Of a stretch of DNA of 64,000 nucleotides, positions 23,600-36,284 are shown piece after piece (the stretch's first letter is position 1; each line of letters begins with the position of its first letter). A model generated the notes under the pieces. The model had not been told where the DNA came from, did not search any database, and saw only the letters and a program-made list of their open reading frames with translations. The stretch is from Epiperipatus broadwayi. Its lineage: Eukaryota; Onychophora; Udeonychophora; Euonychophora; Peripatidae. The DNA is taken from positions 3,740,888 through 3,804,887 of the forward strand of contig JAQFVV010012397.1 of the NCBI GenBank assembly GCA_028023455.1, given 5' to 3'. The position numbers and the translations under genes are program-made.

Positions 23600-25750
23600 T
23601 CTTTTAATTCAGCTACAGTACAGTTTCTCTTATTACCTTCAAAGCCTTGAAATGAAGAACAACTTATTAATGCTTCTTTTCATTTCCTGAGACATTACTC
23701 CTTATACTTTTGACAGATGCCTTATTATGCCCAGGTATCTGTGGTGATTGCAAGATATTTTCTATGCAGAAATTTGAACTGGATAAAGATGATTATGACT
23801 TATTCTTAAAACAACTTCTTAATGGTATTTCCCCCCTCATTTTTCACTTTTGTTTCTATTTTCAATATGCAGCTTCATTATAACTCCTAACTTCCATAAC
23901 ATTTAACACCCTCCATTCCTTTCTCTTTGTATGATGGTTTAGTGTGCTTATTATGTGTTCATGTACATTGTATTCAATAATTATACCACTTCTTATACAA
24001 ATTTCTTACAGTATTTAATAGCATTTGTTCTATTCAGAATGGAAAGTTATGGTAAACAATTCAAATAATAAGACTTTGTGTTATGTTACATGCATCCAAT
24101 GTTCATAGCAAGACCATTTATTTTCTAAAAAACCTAGAATAATTTCTCCACTGCCAGCTTTAAATTTTTCCTACATAAAATGGGATCTTATAATCTCTTG
24201 ACATTTTTTCATTCAAAAATTATCCAATACCTTTAAAAAGTTTAAGGCTGATTAAACAGCCAATCCCACCATAATTGTGCACCCCCTTGTTGGTGACTGC
24301 ATGCTATTGCTAACTTGCTCTCCTCTGACATAGGATTTAGAGAAAAAAGATCCTTGTAAACTATTCAAATGTTCTACTGGGACTTCACTAGCTTGGTCTT
24401 TTGGTTCACAATAGGGTAAGCTTTAGGGTATTTTTCTGTTGGACTCTTCTAAGCTGACTCTAGATTGAGAGTTTGAGTTATTTTCTTCCCATTTTGGATG
24501 TCAGAACATACTTTTTTTCTCACCACTTTTTAATGTGATTTAGCCTTTTTCAACTGGATTTATAAATTTACCATTACACTGTTGATTGTTGATTTACATT
24601 ACTATAACTAGTCCTTTCCTGTTTTTTTATGTCCTTCACTTTTATATAGAATGTTTGTCCTTAAATCCTTCATCTCTCCTGCCTAATTAATTTATTATTT
24701 TCTGAATCTCTCCTACATTCTCATCATTTTTCTTTTCATATTCCCTCTCTCAAATTACTCTTTTTCCCATTTCTTCCATATGCTCTTCTTTAATTAATTT
24801 TATTATTTGAAATTTTGTTAATTTTTTATCTTTTATGTTAAGAGGTTTCCTATACAATATTTTTTTATATCTTGGATTCTCTCTTCATATTTTATCAGTA
24901 TCCCCTCAATTTTTTTAAACTTTATGCTGATACTTTGTTGGGCTTTTTAAAAATTTTCTCATTATTTTGCTGTATTTTGTGATTTATGTTTTGTTTCATA
25001 TCATTTAACTTGTTATTATTTTCATAAGTTCATAAACTTTTCTTCATTTTGCTGCTGCATATCTTTCATGCTCTGAAATCTTATTCCAATGCTTTGTTGC
25101 ATGTTTTGCCATTTCTTTTCATTTTTCCATAGCAATTCTTCAATACTCTAAAATTTGGCCTCCATATTTTGTTGCAGCTTTAGCTATAAACCTTTTTGGA
25201 AGTCTTTCAATTTTTATTATTTATTATCCATATATTGGAATTTTACACCCATAACCTTTGCATAAGCTTTTCCATGATCTAATTCTATTGTTTTATTTTT
25301 GACTGCTCATTAGATTTTTTCTGTTGCTTCATATTTTGCTACATCTTTCTTAAAAAACTCTGGTTATCCTTTAAATTAAATCATTTTTCCATAGCAATTC
25401 TTCAATACTCTAAAATTTGGCCTCCATATTTTGTTGCAGCTTTAGCTATAAACCTTTTTGGAAGTCTTTCAATTTTTATTATTTATTATCCATATATTGG
25501 AATTTTACACCCATAACCTTTGCATAAGCTTTTCCATGATCTAATTCTATTGTTTTATTTTTGACTGCTCATTAGATTTTTTCTGTTGCTTCATATTTTG
25601 CTACATCTTTCTTAAAAAACTCTGGTTATCCTTTAAATATTTAATTTAGTTTTATTTTGTATCTGTTATTACAATTTATATAAGCTTTTGTTTTTTCTAT
25701 ATTATAGAGATATGTTTATTTCTTTATGCATCATAAATAATTTTTTCTAC
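23600..25750 (-). pseudogene. Coiled-coil gag-like remnant of the gypsy element
   Basis: The + strand is strikingly T-rich because the - strand is an A-rich decayed coding sequence. It reads in pieces as lysine/glutamate/glutamine-rich heptads (for example MQQSIGIRFQSMKDMQQQNE near 25085-25025), consistent with a coiled coil. No clear CX2CX4HX4C knuckle is left; near 23735-23700 a GHNKA piece may be a relic. An internal 262 bp tandem duplication is listed separately. Confidence 0.45.
25120..25638. repeat. 262 bp direct tandem duplication
   Basis: 25120-25376 is repeated at 25382-25638 with no difference seen by eye, joined by a few bases. It lies inside the coiled-coil part of the gag-like remnant, and its age is much younger than the element's decay. 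Confidence 0.93.
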
Positions 25751-26197
25751 TTTATTATTCAATTACTAAGGCTTAATTGACTAATATTAATTTAAGAGGC
25801 CCCTCACCCCACCATGCAATTAATTCAATTACCACCGATTGTGTCTGCTCTGTTCTTGATTTGCCTTAGTTTATCTCAAGTGTATATTTATAGACTCTTT
25901 TCCAACTCCTCTATCTACCTAATATTTACTCTTCACCTGCCTTATACCTTACTGAGTTTTAATATGATATTAATCTCTCTTCACTCCCTACATTCCTATT
26001 TATTTGTCACCTATTAGCTTTCTTGTCTAAACATATATTTATATAATATAAAATATAACTCCAAAATAAATAAACCAAACAGAGAAAATATATTATCAAA
26101 AAAAGATATGAGTTAAAACCAAATATTATATATTATCTTATATCCCCATCCAAGAGAGAGAGAGAAAAAAAAAGAAACTACTCAGGGGTTATTTTCA

Positions 26198-26218
26198 GGG
26201 CCCATACATTGTGCAACA
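26198..26218 (-). other. Possible primer binding site, tRNA-Lys-like
   Basis: The - strand reads TGTTGCACAATGTATGGGCC upstream of the gag remnant. It is an imperfect match to the tRNA-Lys-type site (TGGCGCCCAACGTGGGGC), similar in quality to that of LTR element 1. No LTR end could be confirmed beside it. Confidence 0.3.
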
Positions 26219-26229
26219 AAAATTACTAT

Positions 26230-29200
26230 ACTGGACACCTCTATTCCCTTACATATAACTCCATACTAGTTTGTGAATACTGAATATGAACCTTGCATTG
26301 TATGGAGTTATTTCACATTCATTACAACTATAAACCTTAAGTGCCAATTTCCAGAGAAATTATGCTATGAATAACACATATAATGAAAGGGTGTGTTACT
26401 CGCAACACTGTAATATCCTATGCTAGTTCAGTATTACACTCTACTTATCAATGTGAGTGGCATTTACTAAGACTTCAGTTAGAGAACATATAACAATATT
26501 AAATTTAGCAATATTCAAATTATACAAAAAAGAAATAGAATAGGGAGATGATTGAATGCCAAAATGAGATATTTTAATAAATCAAACAGTTTATTTACAA
26601 AGACTAAAGACAATCCGTTTTCCAACAAACAAAAATAAGAAAACACACAAATAAATAGGTAAAATAAAATCCCATTCACCAAAGATATAATATAAAATAA
26701 ATAGATAAATAAAAAAAAACAATATAAAAACAACAACATAATCTCTACTAAACTTCATTTCCTTTCTTCACTCAATCATTTATCTATGTACTCCCATATA
26801 CACATGATTTTTTAAAATTTTATTCCCTCTGACATTAACTCTTTAAACAAAATTTGTTAATATCAATCTTAGAGAAAGTTAATTCATATAAGAAAAAAAT
26901 CTAATTTATGTAATTATACAAAGAACATCTGCAAACACGTCCATGTTGGGTGAAACCTACATATATGCCAATTATTATATATAATACTATTGAGTGTTTA
27001 CATCACTCTATTCAAAACTGATCTTTTGCAATAGACACACTTCTTTTTTATAAACAAAGAAATTAATAATGATAATCAAAATATGCATGTCGATTTCAAT
27101 GGCACAATGAAAGCACAAATATTAAAATAACTTGGTCATACTTGGTTAATAAAAAAATAAATTAACCAAATAGAAAAAAATAAATAAAAATTAATAATAA
27201 AAAAATAATAATATAAGTTTTAATCCTTATTCCTGGGATTACAATGAATAAAATCGATATGCTTACTCAAATAAATAATTTTTTATCTTTTTTCTTCTAA
27301 AACAATATACTTTTCAGAGCTCTTGTATATACTATTACACCTTTCCCTTGTTGAATATATGATTTATCATCAGACGAAGATCCATAAAATTTGCTCAATC
27401 CATATCTATGATAAATGGGAACCTTCTGTATGCTTCTTTAGGTTTTTTTAGGCAAATCTCTTGGAAGACATGGCAAATGCAGAAAAAAAATATGATTAGA
27501 GGTATAGAAAATTCAGTATACTTAAAGTTTTTCTATTTCATTGGATTTATTATATACTCAATGTTATATAGTTCATCTGTTTTATTTATTTTTATGGGTT
27601 AACAGAATGACTATCACCAATTCTTCTTTTAGTCCATTCTGTTAAAATTTGTCCCCACACTCTCTAACTAACTTAGAGTTTCTTATTTCTATTTAAAACT
27701 CATACCTCAATTTCAGTAAATACATTCTGGCTCTCTAGTAAATTTTTGATATTTCTTTTTGAGTTTTTGCTCCACCTTAATCTAAAATAATTTTTTCCAA
27801 AAAGGAAAAGTAAGCATGAACAGGAACAGAGAAGCAAGACAAGACGAGCTTTCCTTCAAGAATCATCTTCTTCCTTTTATAATTTTATTTCAATAAAAGA
27901 AAATGCTGGCTCACAGCTCATGTAATAATCTTATTATCTTTATTCTTACAAGCAAAAGAAAACTCCCATGCTACCGAGACTGAAAAATTTAAATAGTCTT
28001 GGCATATAAATCTACCAATTCTGATGAAAATGTACATTCTTTTGCCTTACACAAACAAAGAAAATAAAATTTTTCAATAATTACAAGGTCAAAAGATAAT
28101 AAACTTCTTAATTAATTCATTATAGGATCCAGTTAATGAAATTCTTGATTAATTAATCCTAAGATAAAAATCAATGAAAATCTTATATAATTAATTGTAA
28201 TACAAAAAATAATGAAATTCTTATCTAATTTCGAATTATAAGATAATCAACATTCTTAATACATTTCATCTCTACCAAAAATAACTTTCACTCTTATAAA
28301 ATCTTTTTATCATAATATCAAAAATATAAGTTTATATTTTCCATGTATATAAATTTTACATCCACAGATGCATCTGTCATTTTTCTCCCCTCTCTTTTTT
28401 TGTAGCTTTTCCCAAATTTTTATCTTGTTAAGATCTAGCCTTAAACTAGCATGATCTCACTTTGTGAGAGGAGTTTACACCTAGTCTCCTTGTCACAATG
28501 ACTGTGTTTGGAAGCACTCTGCAAAGCTTCTCTGAGATTGTTCTTGTTGAGTGAAATGACCTTCATTAATATGTGCTTCTGTTGATTTTGGTTTTATTTT
28601 ATTTAGTGGACAGTATATGATGATCTTTCTCTTTCTAGATTATGGCTGGTCTCTTCCCCAAATCTAGAGGACACTTGAATTTAGGTAGCTTACAGTTTGC
28701 ATGCAACTGAATACAATGAGCAATGAAGTGGTTTTACAACATTTTATGGCATATTCTTTACACTTCACAATGATCTTAAGATTATAATCCACTGGGTTGG
28801 CTAGTGTAAGGCAGATGGTGTGCTTTTCTACTCTTCCATGATACAATGGCTAATTATAATTAATATTTTTAACAATGGTTTCAATAATGAATAATACAAA
28901 ATAAAGAGGAAGAAGAATGAATGATTGATTGAGTCAAGATCTTCCGAGAGACTCCTTTTTATAGTTCACTGAGCTGTCTTATGTATAAAATCAGTTCTCA
29001 TCATGATTCTATTTCATCCATTTATCCATTGGTTGTATATTAGGTCTAAACTTCACTGTCGTCTGCGACTTAATGACCAATTACAAACTTTCCCAGTAAT
29101 TAACTTCAAAAGGGATTATAATAAAACAAAAGATAATATTTTAGTTAGACAACATAAGATATCAATCTCCTAATTAGCAATCTGATTATCAACAAATTAA

Positions 29201-30727
29201 TTACTTTTATAAATAATGTCATTTCCACCCATGTAATTGTAAAATAACTTTACACTTGGTAATTAATAAAATATTTTATAAACTTTGTTAAAATTACTTG
29301 AAATCAATTTTGAATTAATGAGGCTTAATACATTTATCTGCACACATACTTATTACATATACATTCCACCAGTACACAAAACATTTTAATAGCTTTTGTT
29401 TAAAAATTATTAACAAATTTTTAAATGATATACATAAAGCGCATATTTATGACTTCAATATTTAATGAGATCAGATCTTTTGAATCTAATACAACTTCTA
29501 TCCAGAAATCACTTCCTTATTTTTAATTTATTAAACTATTCATCTGAAATTCAAAAATATTTTGAATCTAAGTCAATAGTTATTTGAAAGCAAGCCCATT
29601 CAGTATCTTATAATAGATGGAAAAATTGAAATAAAATAAAAACTTTTTTTTATGTAAAATATTGTATAAGTTGACATTGTGTGATGTTTTTTGATTTTAA
29701 ACATAAATTTTTAATGGAATCATTTGAGTATAATTTTCTGAATAGTGCTACATATTTTACAGAAATAATGTTTTAGTCTTATATTAAATTGTGCCCCAAA
29801 ACAGAGTGACTATTCTAGTGTTAATTGTGCTCAGAAATAAAATACACATCTTGTGCTCAATTATTTTTTGAAAAAGATAGACTAATCTTATATTGTTATA
29901 TATAAACCCTAGTTAGTCTTATGTTTAGTTTTAATTAAAAATATAACCAATTAAAATAATTAATTAGTATGATGAGCATTATAGAATAAGCATAAAATCC
30001 CCCAATAGTACTAAGACCCAATGATTGTGGTGTTTTAATATGCATAATGCTCGATGTCTAAACTTATACTTCATACTTATTTAGATATCATTAAAATTTA
30101 ATTTGAAATATATGTGCTCCTTCATAATCTTATTATTGCCATTTTTTTGTTGCATCTTTTTATTCTTCTTCTTAAAAATTATAACAATTCTTTCTAAGAT
30201 CAACATTATTTTATCTTCCCATTTAAAATAAACTCTATAAATATAGGGGTTTCTTCAATGTTCTTTACAAACTTTAACTTTAAATTTTTTTTTCATACTA
30301 AATAAAACATGATGTGACTTTGCTGATTTTTGCTATACCTGTGTAAAAAACATTAATTGATTATTTATTTTATTTTAGTCATCTATTGTAAGTTTGAGTA
30401 ATTAATAGATGTTAGTGCTTCAGTCTAGTTTCTGACTATTACTTTTATTTATCTCTAAGACATAGATTATTAATGTAGAATATTATAAAAAAGGTATAGG
30501 TGGATAATGGATGTGTTAATCCAAAATGAATGTTTCTCATTGCTGAAAATTAGGAATTAAAAAACGAGATTGGTGATTCGGCTGCAAACTATCATCTAAT
30601 GTTAAATAATTACTTAAAGTTACAATAGATGACTCTTTTATAGTATAAATCAAAAAAATTACTGCTAATGAAAACTTTTATCATTCATAATAAAATTAAG
30701 ATATTTTTATCATTTTATTCAAATATA
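26230..30727. other. AT-rich stretch, no gene seen
   Basis: Several short open frames on both strands are low-complexity and lack family motifs. The interval may include the lost LTR of the gypsy element, but no repeated partner exists in the window to show it. Confidence 0.45.
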
Positions 30728-31487
30728 ATCTAAAGCAGTGGTCTTCAACCCTTGGTCCATGGACCGGCACTGAGCCACAGAAGTTTTTTGCCAGTCCACA
30801 CTAGACTGGCAGGAAAGTTTGTAATAACAAAATAATATTTTAAACTTTTAACTAATATAAACAACTTTTATTTATTTTTTCATCGCATTTTTACCTGATT
30901 AAAAAAAAGAGAAACAGAATGAAAATAAAATCTAATCAATCATACATAAATTAATTTGTTTTTCTATTTATCACAGATGTTTATGGAGGGGGGGGGGTAA
31001 AATTAAATTTTTTAATTATTTTTCTAAAGAAATTCAAAATTAAAAAAAAAAGTTTTTTATTATCTTGTATATTTAACATTAAATACAGATATTACATTTA
31101 TCATAATCATTGTCATGTAATTACACTAGCTGTGATATTTCCCAACATTAAGGTGAATAACATTTTATTCTTGCATATTTTAACAATGACATAATAAATG
31201 TAGCAATGCAGGCACATTAATGAGAATGATTGTTATTGTACTGGTTTCTGTAGCAGTATGATTGCGCAACTCGAGAAAGTGCTCAGCATGTGAAAGTAAG
31301 CAACACCATTATAATACACAATAACTAGTGTGTTGTTTTGGTCAGTTATAACAATTATGTTCATCTAAGGCTAAGCAGTTTACATCTTTAAAAAAAGTTA
31401 TCTGTAGACTTCTGCTGATCTGCGAAATCTTATCCTTATTTTTGCCGGTCCGCAGGACAGAAAAGGTTGAAGACCACTGATCTAAAG
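30728..31487. mobile_element. Non-autonomous hAT DNA transposon with 8 bp target duplication
   Basis: The element runs 30736-31479 (744 bp). Its ends form an inverted repeat: CAGTGGTCTTCAACC at the left and the reverse complement of GGTTGAAGACCACTG at the right. Inside these, both ends have a further inverted GGACCGGC / GCCGGTCC stretch. ATCTAAAG is present on both sides (30728-30735 and 31480-31487). CAG-type ends and 8 bp target duplications are the hallmarks of the hAT superfamily. The interior has no transposase-like reading frame, so it is a deletion derivative or MITE needing an outside transposase. A G9 run near 30988 is a likely slippage site. Confidence 0.92.
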
Positions 31488-33565
31488 TAAATGATTTGAA
31501 TGATCAAATTCCAACCTGAGATTGATTTATTTATTTATACCAATCTTAATAAAAATCTAACCAATAGTGAATGGGATCTTTTATCATATTGGAGAATACC
31601 TTCCATCATCATTTTAACTAAATAATTAATTCAAAATAAACATCTTCCATCACTAACCCCATTAAAAGGGTAAAGTTCATAAAATTTGTTTATTTCATTA
31701 TTTAGTTTTTTTTAAAAAAATATTTTAACTAATTGTATATAGTTAAAGAATTTCGATTTTTCATTTTTAAATTTAAAATATTTTTTTTTGTTTTAATAAA
31801 AAAAATGTTTTGAATTTTAACTGTATTGAACGTTAAATTAAATTTAAAAACGATTAATAATAATAGGAGAATTAATATATTTATGATTACTGCATGTGTT
31901 GCTAGATAAAAGCTTTGTAATTGATTAAATCGTAGAAAATGTAAATAGGGAATTAATTTTGCAGGAGACACAGGTGTTTATTATAATTGATTATTTAGAT
32001 ATTAAAATATTAAATAGACAAGTTTTTTTTATTTAAAAAAAATCTTATCTTATACTTGCTTTTATAAACAATATTAAAAAACTGCTCTATTTACTTTTTG
32101 TGGAAGAAAATATTTTCATTTTTATATAAATACATATTATTGCAACTATTACATCTTTTACTTCTTAACCCTAAATAAAATAATGTATGGAGTTTTCATT
32201 TATATTCTTCATGTTCAGTTAATTAAAACAGAAAGAAAAAAATTAAAATAGAAAGAAAAATAAAGAAAGGATGAAATCTTAATTTTTCTTTGGATTGTTT
32301 ATGAAAAACTTGTACTTTTAACCATTGCCTTAATAAAAATAAAAATCTTTATAATTGATTTTTAATAGACTTCTGTCTTATGGAATTTTTCCAAATTTTG
32401 TACAAGTGTTCAGTATACATGACAATGTAAGATTTTAAGTTAGAATAAATGGATTGTTTTCAAATTTTGTGCACATTTTAGGTTTATATCACAATGTAAT
32501 ATAACAAGCCAAACTTTCAGAGCTGTCCAATCTAACAGTGCTGGCAAGCAACAATTCAAACCACATTCAAATCTATTAGATACATTTTTAGATTGTATAA
32601 TAAATGACACTATATTAATGAAACATTTTCTTTTATTTTGAGAAAGAAATTTTAACGATGTTTACAGTTAATTAAAATATAAAAAAAATCTTAATTTCCC
32701 TTTGGATTGTCTATATAGAAATTACTTTTTTAATTTATTGCCTTAATAAAAACAAAAATCTTATGATTTTATTATATATATATCTAAATACTAAAAAATA
32801 ATATATATAATATTTTTAAAAAAAAATTCATAAAAAGGAAAATTTTTATATCTTCGATAACAAGTTAATTGTTTTATGTAACTTAAAAAAAGCACAGATA
32901 TCCATAAATTAATTAATTCAAACAATGCAGTTAGTGATCAAACTAAATACTCTATTATTGTTTGAATTAATTATTTCATGGATGCCCCATGCTTTTATTC
33001 AAAGTTATGTCTAACAACCAAAATTATATTCCAAGAGAAAAAATATTTTTTGGTTTTTAGTACATTAGTCTTCATATTGAATAAATTATCTCTCTATATA
33101 AAATCTCTTATTTTCTCTGATGTCTGATTGGTGAATGTATGCTTGTCCATCAGGCTGCCACATGTCAAATTCACAACCAATTAAAAACAGCTGCATCAAA
33201 TTCACAAATTGAAAATCACAAAAAGAAATATTTAAATTTGTTTTTCTAAATAAATAACTATACCTAACTAAACTGTAATTTATATTATGAGCAATTTAAA
33301 CAAATGAAGTAATTTCACCCATTATATTTAATAATCAGTAATTTGTATTATAAAGCATATTTTATGCAAAGGAAATAATTCCTCCATTAACAAAATGTAA
33401 TTTTTTTGAAAAAAAGTAGTTGTCGATAATGCTTTCAAATTCACTTATCAAATACAACAGTTATAATTAAAAAATTTAAATTTAAATTTAGCTTTATTAA
33501 TATCTTGATAGGTACACAAAGCTATTAATAAAGATAAATGTATTAAATACCTTGCTTGGTAATGA
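31488..33565. other. AT-rich stretch with small repeats
   Basis: No gene seen. Two diverged direct repeats of about 80 bp (32278-32360 and 32688-32770) share ctttggattgt and attgccttaataaaaa. A hairpin element is listed separately. Confidence 0.5.
32871..33015. repeat. Short foldback (hairpin) element
   Basis: The left arm (32871-32926) and right arm (32958-33015) are imperfect inverted repeats around attaattcaaacaat, with a 31 bp loop. It could be a very small MITE; no target duplication is clear. Confidence 0.5.
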
Positions 33566-33569
33566 TGGC

Positions 33570-33845
33570 TTTCAGACAGGGTTCATTTTTCAAATTTAGA
33601 CTGGCTCAACATATTTACACATTTAACAGAGCTCAGAAAAACAGCAACACATCCTCTGTATTTTTTGGAGCATGCTAAACAATCTGGACATAACTTCACA
33701 CCTGCCAATCCCATAATATTGTGCTCAGAATCAAATGATCACAAAAGAAAAATAAAGGAGGCATTTTACATCAATGAACACATCCATGCCATTAATAGAA
33801 AAGACACTTGCTTCGAGATCTCGAAGAAATGGGCTACGTAATACT
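33570..33845 (+). pseudogene. Penelope-like element endonuclease fragment (GIY-YIG C-terminus)
   Basis: In shifting frames the + strand reads RLAQHIYTFNRAQ, then GHNFTPANPI, then KRKIKEAFYINEHIHAINRK and a final tryptophan (SKKWA). This matches the C-terminal half of the GIY-YIG nuclease module of Penelope-like elements: the R-x-x-x-H segment after the YIG strand, the H-N-F segment, the glutamate in RKxKEAxYI, and the terminal LNR...W. RT is absent, so the copy is 5' truncated. Family call by motif order. Confidence 0.6.
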
Positions 33846-34719
33846 AGCTTATTTGAATATTTGTATTTGCATATATTTTATTATACATTTTATGAAGGCT
33901 ATGAATATGAGGCATGAATTCTTGAAAATGTTAAGCTGATAAACTTTAATACTAATTTATATCTTCTCTAATTAACAATTATATATTTTACATATAGTGA
34001 GAAGTAAAGCTATATTTATTTATATATATAATATTAAAATCTTTTGTTTCATTTACATTAGATCTTAAAAAGAAATTTGTTAGACAACCAATCAAAAAAA
34101 CCCATGGCCTTTTCAAGACTAAGTACATCTGGTAACAAATTATAAAAATCATATACAACAGTTAATACAAATATACATTAATCATATATATGTGCTGAAA
34201 AATGCTTTTTATATATGATTAATAATGATTCCAACACAATTAAAATAAAACAATTATTGAACAATAAATATTTTCCTTATTATTAAGCTGATTTCTATCC
34301 TATATTAGACCCTTTTCAAAATATACTTTTCTAATACAATCACATGACCCTTATATCTATCAATACTCCTTCTAATGTTCATTTTACATATCATTTTATA
34401 TTATATAATATACTCCCCTTTCCCTTCTTTTGTTTATATACATATTATTTTATACTATAAATAAAACCACATTAAGTACAATTAAATAATTATATACATA
34501 TATTATACACCATAAATTATATACTACTTTACATAAACTACATTGAATTAATTATATACACACACTTTATACATTAAAGTAAATTATATTATTTTTCATA
34601 TATTTTTAATAACCATACCTACAAATAAAACCTTATTTATCTCTAATTAACTAATTATTTACATATATCTTATATATTAACATAAAAAACCCAAGAAAAA
34701 AATCCCAAATCAAACATAA

Positions 34720-35085
34720 ATTAAATTTTCCAATTATCCTTTAATACCCAATTATCACTCAACTTTGCAGGTCTTTTAACTAAATGAACACATTTACTCA
34801 TATTCTCCTGAATATATACTGTCTCATAATATTTCATTCTATTATAATCTTTAACATATTTTATAACTTTCATATCTTCAATACATCTTATCCATTGACC
34901 AGTATTTAAGTAATGAACATATGGTTCTGAATTCATATCCTACCTATTAATAGCCCTATTATGCTTATTTCCCTCTTCTACTGCTGTTTCCTCTGTTTGA
35001 CCTATATATATCTTATTGCGACTTCTACAAATTATTTTGTATACTAATTCCATTTTCTTTTCTTTATTATTCTCTTCACATCTGA
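34720..35085 (-). pseudogene. GIY-YIG endonuclease domain of the Penelope-like element
   Basis: The - strand reads LVYKIICRSRNKIYIGQTEE (about 35045-34985), a good match to the GIY...YIG core: V-Y-K-I replaces GIYKI, and KIYIGQT is intact. An H-N-R-A-I-N-R segment follows. The stretch 34936-34721 begins MNSEPYVHYLNTGQWI after one in-frame stop and holds the rest of the module. This nuclease nicks DNA to prime reverse transcription in this element class. Confidence 0.65.
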
Positions 35086-35491
35086 TATCCATTTTTTCAA
35101 TGATTTACTATTCTTCCAAGCAATTCTTATATTCTCATTTAACATCTCTTTTCCTAAATTCTTATATACATATTTATAATAAGGTATTGATATTCATTTA
35201 TTATTGACTCATTCATCTTTTTTTCTTTTTTTCTTTTTTCTTTCCCCATAATTTATTTTATTTTTACTCTTATTATTCAAAACTCTTCTAATATCTTTTT
35301 TATTGTATTCCATCTTTACATAATCAATTTCTATATTCATTTTTGTTCAATAGATTCTTTTTTATCTATTGTAAGTCTATCATTATTTATTTTAAACTCT
35401 TTTAAAACTGCTACAGTTTGTAAGAACTAGGATTAATTATTCCTTTAATTTCTACATTTTAAAAATACTGTTTCACATCTATTTCATTTTC

Positions 35492-35869
35492 CTAATTTCT
35501 ATTTAAATAAATATCTAAATATTTTAAACCTTTTTCTTCTTTTTCCATTGTAAAATTAATTTTATACATATTATCATTCAATTTATTAAATATTTTTAAT
35601 ACATTCCTACTATTTCCAATAGCAGTTATGTAATTCACATACCTATAATATTTAATTTTTTTAATATATTTTCTTACTATCTTTTCTTCCAAATTATTTA
35701 TAAACACTGATGATAATATACCACTTATTGAACACCCCACAATCCATCCTTTTGTTATATTCCAAAACCTATCCTTTGATTTAAAGTACAAACTATCATT
35801 TATTATAATTAATGCTTTCTTAATAGTATATACCCATTCTTTAGATATTCTTCCACTTTCTTCTAACAT
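35492..35869 (-). pseudogene. Penelope-like reverse transcriptase segment
   Basis: A 125 aa open stretch. It contains GCSISGILSSVFINNLEE, where families have a GxxxSxxLAxxFMxxLE block, then KYYRYVNYITAIG, corresponding to the Y-x-R-Y-V-D-D-x-x-x-I/V catalytic box, then KINFTMEKEE and LKYLDIYLNRN, matching the IKFTxExE...IxFLDxxxxR block. The two catalytic aspartates are replaced (VNY instead of VDD), so the enzyme is dead even though this stretch is open. Confidence 0.72.
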
Positions 35870-36284
35870 ACTGTAACCATCCAGCCGATGTCATAAAAAG
35901 AGAGAGTCACATCTGACTACTGTCAGACCTAAGATCTTTGGGTAGGATGCTGGAGATGATGTGATGAAGTACATAATCTACAATTGCACCTATTTTCAAC
36001 AAATTAGATTAATGTCCATGTATTAAATCCAGATGCAATTTGGATCAGTTCATCCACATCTCAACCCTTCTTTCAGTTCCATTATCTCTAAAATTCAAAC
36101 CCATGGATAATTTTCTCTAAACTCTCTTAACAGGGATGCAAGTGTATTATATATGTGTGTAAGTTTGAGGTTATAGATTAATGATTGAATACTAAGTTGA
36201 TTTAATAAAATAGAGAGATCAAATTGATATTAATAAATTTACTAACATTTATGGAGAACAAGACAAAAATAAGTTTAAAATGTT

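Larger units (their letters stand above)
22330..26218 (-). mobile_element. Decayed Ty3/gypsy LTR retrotransposon
   Basis: On the - strand, in 5' to 3' order: a possible primer site (26218-26198), an A-rich coiled-coil gag remnant (about 25750-23600), an aspartic protease segment (23530-23440) and a reverse transcriptase (23120-22400). The copy ends inside or just after RT near 22330, so RNase H, integrase and the 3' LTR are missing. No LTR could be recognised. Frames are broken many times. Confidence 0.75.
34720..35880 (-). mobile_element. Truncated Penelope-like element (RT plus GIY-YIG nuclease)
   Basis: On the - strand an RT palm segment (35869-35492) is followed by a linker and then a GIY-YIG nuclease (about 35070-34720). 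This order is diagnostic of Penelope-like retroelements. The 5' part of RT is missing; homology stops near 35880. Stops and frameshifts are present. Confidence 0.72.
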
